This document shows, in pieces, positions 22,441 to 30,220 of a stretch of DNA of 64,000 bases (the stretch's first letter is position 1; the number at the start of each line of letters is the position of its first letter). Source of the stretch: Nephrocerus scutellatus (Eukaryota; Arthropoda; Insecta; Diptera; Pipunculidae); NCBI GenBank assembly GCA_947095585.1, contig OX352766.1, positions 25,196,811-25,260,810 on the forward strand, read 5' to 3'. The notes below the pieces were generated by a model. That model did not search any database. It was not told where the DNA came from and saw only the letters and a list, made by a program, of their open reading frames with translations. A program made the translations under genes and the position numbers.

Positions 22441-22455
22441 TAAGACACACTTATA
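22441..22455 (-). other. 15-bp inverted match to the LTR (partner 22077-22091)
   Basis: TAAGACACACTTATA is the exact reverse complement of TATAAGTGTGTCTTA inside the 3' LTR, about 350 bp away. In the RNA this could form a long-range stem enclosing the polypurine tract and the start of U3. Confidence 0.6.
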
Positions 22456-22936
22456 GGCTAGCAATGGGGTTTTTTTTTTTTTTTTTTTATATATATATAC
22501 TGGTTGGATAAGTATAACTTATAACTATTATCGGTTTTCTTAATACAGTTTGTTTATATATCTATATATGTATATGTATATATCTGGTATTTTAAAGTAA
22601 AAAATGTTTATACATAAAAAAAATTTTCTCATATGGTGTGGTCACTTATTTTTTCTGGTATATTTGGGGTGGTCTGCGACCTTTATTGTCTCGTGCCGAC
22701 ACCTATATGAGTTACAAAAAGATGTGTGTGTGTTTCAAAAAAAACTGTGGGTGGGTTTATTATTTTTTTCCTTTCTTTCTTTTTTTTTTCCCATTTAATA
22801 GTAATATGCTTAAGTTTATGTCTAGTGATAATAGTTCCATTTATACAGGGTTTCTCTTCTTTTTTTTTTGTGTGTGTGTTTTGTTGTTCTTTGTGTTTTT
22901 CTTTTCTGTGGTTTTGTATTTTTTCTTTTCTGTGGT

Positions 22937-22973
<37 letters not shown>

Positions 22974-23025
22974 TATTTTTTTTTTTTTTTGTATATATTT
23001 TTTTTTTCTTTTGAGCAAAAGTAAC

Positions 23026-23205
23026 AATCGGTAATAAGTAGTTTAATAGTTTAATAAGTATGATAATAGTAATAAGTGTGATAATAGTAGTAAGTATTGT
23101 AATTTATAATAGTAATAAGTAGGTTTAATTAATAGTAATAAGTATAATAGTAGTAAGTAGAAAAATATATAGTAGTAATAAGTATTAATAAGTATGATAA
23201 TAACA
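23026..23205 (-). repeat. AGTAATAAGTA-type low-complexity repeat
   Basis: Degenerate tandem repeat of AATAGT and AATAAGTAT words in the element's 3' untranslated region; no coding signal. Confidence 0.7.
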
Positions 23206-23265
23206 AAAAGATTTTATAATAAAAATATATGAACAGAAGGAATGCTGTCTTCTAATTGCTGTTTT

Positions 23266-26200
23266 TTAATTGTTGTTAATGTTGCTGGGCTGGTGGGCGT
23301 CATCTTGGATGATCGTCATGGCGCTCCCTGCGCATCTTAGCAGGATAGTGTGGTCTGGGTGGTGACTTCCGTAGATTCTTCCTCTGGGTCCGGTGATTCG
23401 AAATCTCTTGGGGGTTGTTGGAATGAGAACGCCCTCGAAGGCCTCAGGGTCGAAGTGATTACTCTTCTCGAGGGTTATGAACCTCGTCATTGGTAGTTTC
23501 TGTGTTGCTTTGGGGGGGTTTGTAGTGGTATTGGTGTTGGGGTTGGTTGTTTGGGTTGGGTTATCGGTAAGCGGTTGGGTGGCGTTGGAGGGAGGTTTGT
23601 TTAGGGTTAGGTTATCTGTAGGTGGTTGGGTGTTGTTGGAGGGGGGTTGGTTTAGGGTTCGGCTTTGGGTTTTCTGGTTTAGGCTATTTTGTTGGATGGT
23701 CCGGTGGGCGATTCTGGGTCCTTTGGTGGTTTGAGCGGTGGTGGGTCGGGGTTTGCCCCACTGAAGCGGGGTGGCCGCATCATTCTTGATGCTGGGTGCC
23801 AATGCTGTCAGCCGCTGTAGCTCGTGTACTGTAAGTGGCCGGTTAGGGGGTGGTGGCCGTTTCTTCCACTTGATGTTTCGGAGCTGTTGTTTGGCGGTAG
23901 TTGTTGTTGTTGGTGGTGCCAATACAGGGCGTGGTCTGGTGCGGCGGTGGGCTCCCGGTTCCGGATTTTCGCCGAGAAATTTGGTGCGATGTTGTTCCGT
24001 TGCCATCGTGACTGGTACTGGTGTTGCTGAGTGGCCAGTGGTGTTGATCATACCTGAGGTTTGATCTTCGTCTATGGTAGGGGTATCGGGTAGTTGCTTT
24101 AAATCCTTCACATGGGCGGTTATTGTTTTGTTTTTTTCTCCCTCTAGGATGCATATGACGGGGGATGGTTTTTTGGAGACTCGGTACGGTCCAATAAATC
24201 GAGGTGCTAATTTAGCGGCGAAATTTTGCGTGGCTGAGGAGAGTGGTCGGTGTCGGTAATAGACCATTTCCCCGATTGCTGGTGTCCATGGGCGTCGACG
24301 GAGGTCATAATATTTTTTTTGTGTATTAAACGCTTTGGCCAGGTTATGCTTGACCAGGGCCAGGATTTCGTTTAGCATGGTGATGCGTTCTGGTGTGTCA
24401 GGTTCTTTGTTGAGTGGTATATCTGGGGTGGTAGGGAGCCGTAATTCGCGACCGAAATTAAGATAGGCTGCGGAATAACCGGTGGTTTCGTTGTGACTGG
24501 TGTTGATGGCTAACATAAACTCTGGTAGATATTCGTCCCATCGCCTGTGGTCGGTTCTGACGTACTGTGAGATCATTGTTTTTATCACACGATTCATCCG
24601 TTCGGTTGGGTTCGCTTGCGGGGTATACGGTGGGGTAAATCTTTGCTTAATTTGTAGTTGCAATAGTAGGGTCTGGAATTGTTTGCTCCGGTATTGCGTG
24701 CCATTATCGGTGATCAGGATTTTGGGGCAGCCATACCGGCTGAGTATACGTTCTTTGAATCCTTTGATGAGGGCAGGAGTAGTTGCGTCACGGAGAGCCA
24801 GGAATTCTGTCCATTTGGAAAACTTGTCGTAAAAGACCAGGATCATGGTGTTTCCTTTTGCCGATCGTGGGAGCGGGCCTATAAAATCGGAGCATACGAT
24901 TTCCCATGGATGGCTTGCGGTGGTTACGTGCATCTCCCCTGCAGGTTTTCGGGTCGGGACTTTGTACTCGAGACACGTGGGGCACCGTCGAACGAATCGC
25001 GCGGTATCGCGATATAGCCCGGGCCAGTAATAGGTTTTTGCGATTCTGGTAATGGTTTTGGCAATTCCCATATGGCCTGCGGTCACATCCGTGTGATTTT
25101 CGTGCATGATCTGTCGGCGAAGTGGCTTGGGGACGCAAATTTTCCAGGCGGACGTGGTGGCTTCGGTATAACTGGTGGGGGTGAATATATGTCGGTAGAG
25201 GGTTTTTTCCACGACCTGATATTCCGGGTTTTCCTCGGGTTTCGTTGTGACGGATTTTATCTTGGCATCGTACCATGGGCATGTTTCGGTTATTGGTAGT
25301 ATAAGTCTAAGGGGTTTTCCGTTTGGGTGTCGAGATAGTACATCAGCCACGGTGTTGGATGATCCCTTTCGGTACCGGATTTCATAATCGTGTTGCTGGA
25401 GTTCGATGGCCCAGCGTGCTAGTCGTCCTGAGGGGTTATCGATATTATGCAACCATTTTAGAGACTGATGGTCGGTATGTACTATAAAGTGGTACCCTTC
25501 TAGATATGGACGCATCTTTCGGATTCCCCAGACCACCGCTAGACATTCTCGCTCTGTGACCGAGTAGTTCCGTTCTGCGTCGTTGAGCGTTCGGCTGGCA
25601 TAGGCGATTACCTTTTCCTGATTATTGATTGTTTGCCAGAGTACTGCACCGAGACCATCGGCACTGGCGTCTGTCTGTAGGACGAACGGGCGGGTGAAAT
25701 CGGGGCAAGCAAGTATTGGTGCTTCGGTTAATTTTGTTTTTAACATTTCAAAGGCTTTCTTCTGGTCTTCTCCCCATGACCATTTCTGAGTTTTCTTTAA
25801 CAATCTGGTAAGCGGTGCGGTTATGGTCGAGAAGTTCGGTACAAAACGTCGATACCAGGATGCTATGCCGATGATTCGCCGGAGTTCTTTTATATTTCGT
25901 GGTGCCATGAGGGTTTTTACGGCTTCAATTTTGCATGGGTCGGTATGTATGCCATGTCTGTTCACCATATGGCCGAGGTAACGCATCTCGGTTTTTCCAA
26001 ATTCGCATTTGTCGGGATTTATTTTAAGTTTTGCCATTCTCAGTCGTCGGAATACTTCTTTTAACGCTGCCATGTGTTCTGAAAAGGTGCGCCCGATGAT
26101 GATAATGTCGTCTAGATAGGCGAAAGCGTGCGGCTCTAGCTCGGGGCTGATTATCTTGTCGAGTAGTCGTTGGAAAGTGGCAGGAGCGGAGTGAAGTCCA

Positions 26201-27792
26201 AACGGCATGACTTTCCATTGGAAAAGTCCTCTCCCAGGGACTGTAAAAGCGGTACACGGGCGGCTGGTTGGTTTTAGTGGTATTTGCCAATAACCTTGCT
26301 TTAAATCGATTGTTGAAATATATCTAGCTCCCTTTAGTTTGTCCAGTACGTGGTTGATTTGTGGTAGAGGGTATGCGTCTTTGATAGAGAGTTCATTTAA
26401 TTGACGGTAGTCTACGCATAGCCTCCACGTGCCTTGTTTTTTCTTTACTAGGACTATCGGAGAGCTATAGGGGCTATTTGATGGTTCGATTTTGTTTTCT
26501 GCTAATAGCTGGTCTATTTCTTGATTGATGATTGCCTGCATGGCGGGATTCCTTGGCATGTATCGTTGCTTAAATGGGCGTTGATGCTTAAGCCGTATTT
26601 CATGTTCTGTGATGTCGGTTGGTCCTTTCAGCTTTTCAAACGTGGGTATTTCGGTTGCCAGGAGTTTCTTCAGTTGTTGTTCTTCGGAAAAGAGGCTTTG
26701 GATAACTGGTCGGCCAGGCTGGGTTCGAGCTGTTATTGTCTCATTACCGCATTTTATGGTAAATCCGAACTTGGACAAAAAGTCGGTTCCTATCAGGATT
26801 TTGTCCATGAGTTCCGGTATGTACACGAACTCGTGCGTAAAGGTGCGTCCCTCCCATGTTAATTTTGTCGTATACGCCTGGTGGGCGGTAATAGTGGACT
26901 TATCGGCTAAAGCGAAAGTCATGGCTATCGGTCGGGCTGGTACTCGGTTAGCTTTACAGATTCGCTGTATGGTTTTTCCGATGCATGACCTTCCGGCCCC
27001 GGTGTCGATGACGGCGTTGTATTGGTGATTATAAAAGGATATGGGTAATGTATATGAGGCGTGGCTGAGGGTAGTCAAGGTGGGGGCGTCTAATGCCTCA
27101 CAAGATTGGACGGCCCGTTGACGTTTTCCCGGTCTACATTGGCAGTGGCGGGTCTGTATCCCCTGAGTGCCGCAGTATGAGCAGAAAAGTAGGCGTGGTT
27201 GTTGACAATGCTTCCGCAGGTGTCCAGGCTGACTACATGCCCAACAGTGGGTTTTTCGCTCGTATGCGCTGGTTGGTGTTGCATTACTGGTGTGCGACGG
27301 ATGTGGGTATATGGAGTTCGTGGTAGAGGTCCGGTGGTTGGCATTGCTGGTGTGTGACGGGTATGAATGTGTTACATCGTTGGTCACTGGTTGGTACGAC
27401 GATGTGACATTGCTGGTGTGCGACGGGTATAAATGTGTTACATCGTTGGCCACTGGTTGATACGATGGTGTGACATTGCTGGTGTGCGACGGGTATAAAT
27501 GTGTTACATCGTTGGCCACTGGTTGATACGATGGTGTGACATTGCTGGTGTGCGACGGGTATATTGTATTATTTGCCATTAGATCTAGTGGCAGAATTGG
27601 TCGAGCGGACTGGATGGGCAGCTGCTGTGATGTGGCTACGGGTTGCGGTGCTGGTTGACTGTATTGTACTTGTGGACGAAATGGCAGTGCGGTAGAACGA
27701 AATGGCGGAACGGCGGAACGGCGGGACGGAGTGGCAATGGCCGATTTTGCGGTTGAGTGAGTCGTGAGACAGGTTGTTCTGCCATTAAACAT
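23266..27792 (-). CDS. pol: Pol polyprotein: zinc knuckles, protease, RT, RNase H, integrase (1,508 aa)
   Basis: Makes and integrates the element's DNA copy. Domains in order: four 22-residue repeats starting YPSHTSN (78-165); CCHC zinc knuckle CWACSQPGHLRKHC (183-196); a second C-rich motif (204-217) with Ile where His is expected; aspartic protease DTGA (263-266); reverse transcriptase with VDY (450-452) and YLDD (559-562); RNase H with Asp708, Glu in TERE (747-750), Asp774 and Asp817; integrase zinc-binding His900, His907, Cys937, Cys940; catalytic Asp969, Asp1029, Glu1064 (34 residues between the last two); GPY/F motif RFIGPYRV (1198-1205); then a Pro/Thr/Asn-rich tail of about 270 residues. 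All expected catalytic residues are present. It overlaps gag by 157 bp in the -1 frame. The first ATG may not be the true start, because the frame is open back to 27879 and a Gag-Pol fusion is likely. Confidence 0.95.
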   Translation of the reverse strand: MFNGRTTCLTTHSTAKSAIATPSRRSAVPPFRSTALPFRPQVQYSQPAPQPVATSQQLPIQSARPILPLDLMANNTIYPSHTSNVTPSYQPVANDVTHLYPSHTSNVTPSYQPVANDVTHLYPSHTSNVTSSYQPVTNDVTHSYPSHTSNANHRTSTTNSIYPHPSHTSNATPTSAYERKTHCWACSQPGHLRKHCQQPRLLFCSYCGTQGIQTRHCQCRPGKRQRAVQSCEALDAPTLTTLSHASYTLPISFYNHQYNAVIDTGAGRSCIGKTIQRICKANRVPARPIAMTFALADKSTITAHQAYTTKLTWEGRTFTHEFVYIPELMDKILIGTDFLSKFGFTIKCGNETITARTQPGRPVIQSLFSEEQQLKKLLATEIPTFEKLKGPTDITEHEIRLKHQRPFKQRYMPRNPAMQAIINQEIDQLLAENKIEPSNSPYSSPIVLVKKKQGTWRLCVDYRQLNELSIKDAYPLPQINHVLDKLKGARYISTIDLKQGYWQIPLKPTSRPCTAFTVPGRGLFQWKVMPFGLHSAPATFQRLLDKIISPELEPHAFAYLDDIIIIGRTFSEHMAALKEVFRRLRMAKLKINPDKCEFGKTEMRYLGHMVNRHGIHTDPCKIEAVKTLMAPRNIKELRRIIGIASWYRRFVPNFSTITAPLTRLLKKTQKWSWGEDQKKAFEMLKTKLTEAPILACPDFTRPFVLQTDASADGLGAVLWQTINNQEKVIAYASRTLNDAERNYSVTERECLAVVWGIRKMRPYLEGYHFIVHTDHQSLKWLHNIDNPSGRLARWAIELQQHDYEIRYRKGSSNTVADVLSRHPNGKPLRLILPITETCPWYDAKIKSVTTKPEENPEYQVVEKTLYRHIFTPTSYTEATTSAWKICVPKPLRRQIMHENHTDVTAGHMGIAKTITRIAKTYYWPGLYRDTARFVRRCPTCLEYKVPTRKPAGEMHVTTASHPWEIVCSDFIGPLPRSAKGNTMILVFYDKFSKWTEFLALRDATTPALIKGFKERILSRYGCPKILITDNGTQYRSKQFQTLLLQLQIKQRFTPPYTPQANPTERMNRVIKTMISQYVRTDHRRWDEYLPEFMLAINTSHNETTGYSAAYLNFGRELRLPTTPDIPLNKEPDTPERITMLNEILALVKHNLAKAFNTQKKYYDLRRRPWTPAIGEMVYYRHRPLSSATQNFAAKLAPRFIGPYRVSKKPSPVICILEGEKNKTITAHVKDLKQLPDTPTIDEDQTSGMINTTGHSATPVPVTMATEQHRTKFLGENPEPGAHRRTRPRPVLAPPTTTTTAKQQLRNIKWKKRPPPPNRPLTVHELQRLTALAPSIKNDAATPLQWGKPRPTTAQTTKGPRIAHRTIQQNSLNQKTQSRTLNQPPSNNTQPPTDNLTLNKPPSNATQPLTDNPTQTTNPNTNTTTNPPKATQKLPMTRFITLEKSNHFDPEAFEGVLIPTTPKRFRITGPRGRIYGSHHPDHTILLRCAGSAMTIIQDDAHQPSNINNN
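27290..27561 (-). repeat. 66-bp tandem repeats inside pol (22-aa units)
   Basis: Units begin at Tyr78, Tyr100, Tyr122 and Tyr144, with a shortened fifth at Tyr162. The first three are nearly identical at DNA and protein level. The units lie between the frameshift region and the zinc knuckle, are Ser/Thr/Pro/Asn rich and are probably disordered. Unit number is likely to vary between copies of the element. Confidence 0.85.
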
Positions 27793-27879
27793 TCGAAATC
27801 TTCGATCAGGATGGTTAAGTCGGACAACGTGCTGAACTCCCTTCGCTTGATGTAATGCCGGTAGTCGGGTCGTAGATTG
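27636..27879 (-). promoter_or_regulatory. gag-pol overlap, presumed -1 frameshift region
   Basis: The pol frame is open from just after a TGA at 27882-27880 to the gag stop at 27636, so the ribosome could change frame anywhere in these 244 nt. Pol is -1 relative to gag. I found no canonical X XXY YYZ heptamer in the gag frame. The pol ATG at 27792, inside GAATGTTTAATGG, offers internal initiation as an alternative. Confidence 0.6.
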
Positions 27880-28661
27880 TCATAGATTCTATCGAGTTTC
27901 TCTTCAGCGGTCATGGTGGTATGCCATCGCATCAGGGCTTGAATCGATGTGAGAAATTCTTTGCCCTTTTCTCGGTGGTTTTGTGTACGACTCCGAATGC
28001 GATCCAGTAGTTGGGTGTAGAAACGTGGTGGTAAAAAAAAACGGCGCAGTTCTTCGCTAAATGCTTTCCAATTAACTAATAGCTCTTTGCTATTCCGGTA
28101 CCACACCAACGCGTTCCCTTTCAGCAACTCGGGAAGAGTCCGGACGATGCGATCGAGAGGTACTTGATAACACTCGGCCAATTCTTCAACACGTTCCAAG
28201 AACTCCAGTGGATTATTTGTACCGCCGTCGTACCTCACATTCCATTTTCGTACTTTGTCCATTATGTCTGCGTCGGATAATCGGTATGCGAAAGTTGGTG
28301 GAGAGCGCGCATCTACTGCTTGTGCGGTACTTGCATCTACTTCTGCGTACATCCTGGGCGAGGTTTCGTAAATCTGACCAGTCGGCTGTGCTACGCGCAA
28401 TTCCTCTTTCATTTCGGTTTTCTTCTGTGAAGTACCTGTATCTACTTCTGGGTAGATGATGGCCGGTATTTCGCTTCCTTTTTTGGTCGGGGTTAATTTT
28501 TCGGTTGGTTTCGTTGTTTTGATCTCAGCGCTTAACCTTTTCCGTAGTTCATCAACAGTGCCTGTGGAGTCGATGCCACGACGCTCCAACTCGTTGACTA
28601 GTTCTTCTTTGCGGAGAGAGTACACCGCAGAGGCATTAATCTCAGGCTCTAGTGTAGCCAT
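27636..28661 (-). CDS. gag: Gag capsid protein with N-terminal SAP domain (341 aa)
   Basis: Structural protein expected to assemble particles around the element RNA in the cytoplasm. Residues 13-47 (LRKEELVNELERRGI onward) fit a SAP helix-extension-helix, a nucleic-acid-binding motif usual in chromatin proteins. Residues about 137-295 match the retrotransposon Gag (capsid) family, with NPLEFLERVEELAECY and ALVWYRNSKELLVNW. A linker repeats YPEVDTGTSQ/YAEVDASTAQ at 70-79 and 105-114. No CCHC knuckle lies in this frame; the knuckles are in the overlapping pol frame, so nucleocapsid is made only on Gag-Pol or by another route. The ATG at 28661 is the first in frame before the SAP motif and follows a leader of about 360 bp. 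The frame is intact. The SAP call rests on pattern recognition by eye. Confidence 0.92.
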   Translation of the reverse strand: MATLEPEINASAVYSLRKEELVNELERRGIDSTGTVDELRKRLSAEIKTTKPTEKLTPTKKGSEIPAIIYPEVDTGTSQKKTEMKEELRVAQPTGQIYETSPRMYAEVDASTAQAVDARSPPTFAYRLSDADIMDKVRKWNVRYDGGTNNPLEFLERVEELAECYQVPLDRIVRTLPELLKGNALVWYRNSKELLVNWKAFSEELRRFFLPPRFYTQLLDRIRSRTQNHREKGKEFLTSIQALMRWHTTMTAEEKLDRIYDNLRPDYRHYIKRREFSTLSDLTILIEDFECLMAEQPVSRLTQPQNRPLPLRPAVPPFRHFVLPHCHFVHKYNTVNQHRNP

Positions 28662-29019
28662 TTGAAAGGTAGATGTGTTTAATTTCTGAATTTGGACACT
28701 CCCCGGTTGGTGTTCAGTCTATTGTCAGTGGTGACGCCTTCACCAATAAATTGTTACACCAATCTACTTTCAGCTACCTGGTGGGTGTCTCGGTTATCGG
28801 GTTGTCGGCTCGGGTATATATATATATATTTTATATGCTTAAATAGTTTCCAGTTAGACGGTAATACGATTTTTTTTTTTCTAATCGTATGGTATTTTAG
28901 GCTTGTCTAGCTGCTGGTTGGACGGTGATACAACTATTCTAGTTGTCTGGTATTATATGCTTATCTAATACATATGCTTATCTAATTTCTGGTCGGACGG
29001 TGATACGACTATTCTAGTC
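28662..29019 (-). other. 5' leader of the element
   Basis: About 360 nt between the primer site and the gag ATG, with no long open frame. The half next to the primer site has three hairpin repeats (28850-29021); the half next to gag has none that I see. Packaging and dimerisation signals of LTR elements are usually in this region; that role is inferred. Confidence 0.75.
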
Positions 29020-29021
29020 GT
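28850..29021 (-). repeat. Three leader hairpin repeats with compensating changes
   Basis: Each unit has a flank like GGACGGTGATAC, then a hairpin, then CTGGTATTATATGCTTATCT-like sequence. Stems: ATACGATT/AATCGTAT (28864-28871 with 28883-28890, T-rich loop); ACAACTA/TAGTTGT (28930-28936 with 28940-28946, loop TTC); ACGACTA/TAGTCGT (29005-29011 with 29015-29021, loop TTC). Differences between units 2 and 3 are matched on both arms. Spacings are 64 and 75 bp. The last hairpin overlaps the primer binding site by 2 nt. Confidence 0.75.
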
Positions 29022-29037
29022 CCCTGCTCGGGCGCCA
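29020..29037 (-). promoter_or_regulatory. Primer binding site for tRNA-Lys(UUU)
   Basis: In element sense TGGCGCCCGAGCAGGGAC, 4 nt (AATT) after the 5' LTR. It differs at one base from the complement of the 3' end of animal tRNA-Lys(UUU), and that base can still pair as G-U. The same primer class is used by lentiviruses and, from memory, by Osvaldo-type elements. Confidence 0.88.
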
Positions 29038-29059
29038 AATTTGTAACAGTCTTTTGCTC

Positions 29060-29081
29060 GGGTGACGCTCGCCGGTCACCC
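29060..29081 (-). other. U5 hairpin of the 5' LTR
   Basis: Same stem as 21249-21270. In the genomic RNA it would lie roughly 20 nt upstream of the primer site. Confidence 0.65.
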
Positions 29082-29467
29082 AGGGTTCTTTCTCCTTCTC
29101 GCTCGTCGTTACAAATTAAAAGATTGTTGGTTTTCGATATAAAATTACAATTCTTCTTTATTTCTTGATCTCTTAGTCTATACGTACTTACATATAAATA
29201 TACTTAAATAAACTTACGATACGTTGGTTTGTACGTACTCGGTACGGGGAAACCAGGGGAACTTGATTGCAGCCGAGAGTATTCGACTGCGGAAAAGGGG
29301 GTTGATGGGCGGCTTCTGCTCTTTAAGTGGTTGCTACTAGAGCACACGAGCAGCGTTCTACGGAACAGCGCGGTATAGTGAATTACTATACGAGTAAGCA
29401 AGCGAGGTCCGGGGGATAGCTACCACACTGGGAGCAAGCGGACTGCTTAGTGTCTTGTTAATTACAA

Positions 29468-29668
29468 TATAGCGATACTACCTGGTTTTACAACCTCGAT
29501 CGTTCGCTATACTGCAATAGACACAGTAAGTATGGGTGTACAACACAACAAAATTAGCCCGGTTTTACAACCTTGACAATTTTGTTATATTGACCTAGAC
29601 AAAGAAAGTACGAGTATATAATGCAGCACAGTTGTCTGGTTTTACAACCTCGGCAACGTGTTACATTA
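29468..29668 (-). repeat. Three 77-bp hairpin repeats with a conserved apical loop (5' LTR)
   Basis: Same triplet as at 21657-21857, offset by 7,811 bp. Confidence 0.75.
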
Positions 29669-29784
29669 ATATGACTCGGCTAGCCTTGTCACCAAAAAAG
29701 GGGCTGTTCGTGGAGAACAGTAGTCAGCGAAAAGCTGTCGGTAAAGGGGGAATTTGCTGTGAACCACAACGCTTTCTTCCCTTT

Positions 29785-29862
29785 GAGTAGGTATAGCTGC
29801 CTTGCCGCAGTATAGTCTACTCTTGAATAGATTTTACTACCGTGCCGTAGTATGTTCTATTC
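29785..29862 (-). repeat. Two 40-bp hairpin repeats with compensating changes (5' LTR)
   Basis: Same pair as at 21974-22051. Confidence 0.75.
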
Positions 29863-30101
29863 TAATTTTTGTTGATTGATTGGAGCATATAAGTGTGTCT
29901 TAATAGTTGAATTCCTTGGGAATTTTGTTTTCCCCTTTTTGGAAAAATTATTTGATTATAAATAATATCATTGATAAATTTCTATCATTCATTGGGCGAA
30001 AAACCCTTTTCCCGCAAAAAATAATTTCGTTGGTTCAACCGCCGGATTGAACCTTATACGTACTGCATACCGGCCGAGTACACTCGTATTGCGCTAAATT
30101 G

Positions 30102-30135
30102 ATATAATGCAAAATAGGTTAATTTTGCATTATAT
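30102..30135 (-). promoter_or_regulatory. 14-bp-arm perfect inverted repeat in U3 (5' LTR)
   Basis: Same dyad as at 22291-22324, in the 5' LTR where it would lie upstream of the element's transcription start. Confidence 0.7.
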
Positions 30136-30186
30136 ATCGAGTGACTGGGTTTGTTTTTGTATAGCAATTACTTTAGACATATGGTT

Positions 30187-30220
30187 TGTAGCGAAGTGGT
30201 ATTTAACCAACTTCGTTACA
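30187..30220 (-). other. Hairpin at the U3 terminus of the 5' LTR
   Basis: Same inverted repeat as at 22376-22409, in the second LTR. Confidence 0.75.

Larger units (their letters stand above)
22421..23265 (-). other. Non-coding A-rich 3' region of the element
   Basis: The 845 bp between the pol stop and the polypurine tract hold no env-like frame. Plus-strand content is T19 at 22470-22488 followed by an AT run, T-rich sequence with a 24-bp direct repeat (22897-22920 and 22921-22944), T30 at 22943-22972, a second T15, and a degenerate AGTAATAAGTA-type repeat at 23026-23205. A 15-bp segment (22441-22455) is the exact inverse of one in the adjacent LTR. Low-complexity open frames here are products of the T runs. 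Likely an untranslated region; the run lengths are prone to sequencing error. Confidence 0.8.
21231..30220 (-). mobile_element. Complete Ty3/gypsy LTR retrotransposon, 8,990 bp
   Basis: The element lies on the minus strand. Reading leftwards it has a 5' LTR, a tRNA-Lys primer site, a leader, gag, pol in the -1 frame, an A-rich 3' untranslated region, a polypurine tract and a 3' LTR. Protease, reverse transcriptase, RNase H then integrase is the Ty3/gypsy order, and integrase carries the GPY/F motif. Both LTRs are 1,179 bp and identical by eye, both frames are open, and there is a 4-bp AAGC target duplication, so the copy is young and may still be active. No env frame exists. LTRs over 1 kb with a tRNA-Lys primer site recall the Osvaldo/Ulysses lineage described in Drosophila (from memory); a reverse-transcriptase tree is required to assign the lineage. 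It might otherwise be an unnamed family. Confidence 0.96.
29042..30220 (-). repeat. 5' LTR (1,179 bp)
   Basis: Identical by eye to 21231-22409. In element sense its U5 end GACTGTTACA is followed by AATT and then the primer binding site, which makes it the 5' copy and should place the element promoter inside it. Confidence 0.96.

Noticed and set aside
22604..23034. Overlapping open frames rich in Phe or Lys
   Set aside because: They are translations of T and A homopolymers in the element's 3' untranslated region; not an env gene.
23477..25299. Several 60-160 codon frames on both strands inside pol
   Set aside because: These are shadow frames of the 1,508-codon pol gene; none has a recognisable domain.
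27770..27800. A TGTTTA or GATTTC string as a -1 slippery site
   Set aside because: Neither fits X XXY YYZ in the gag frame; the P-site tRNA would mispair after slipping.
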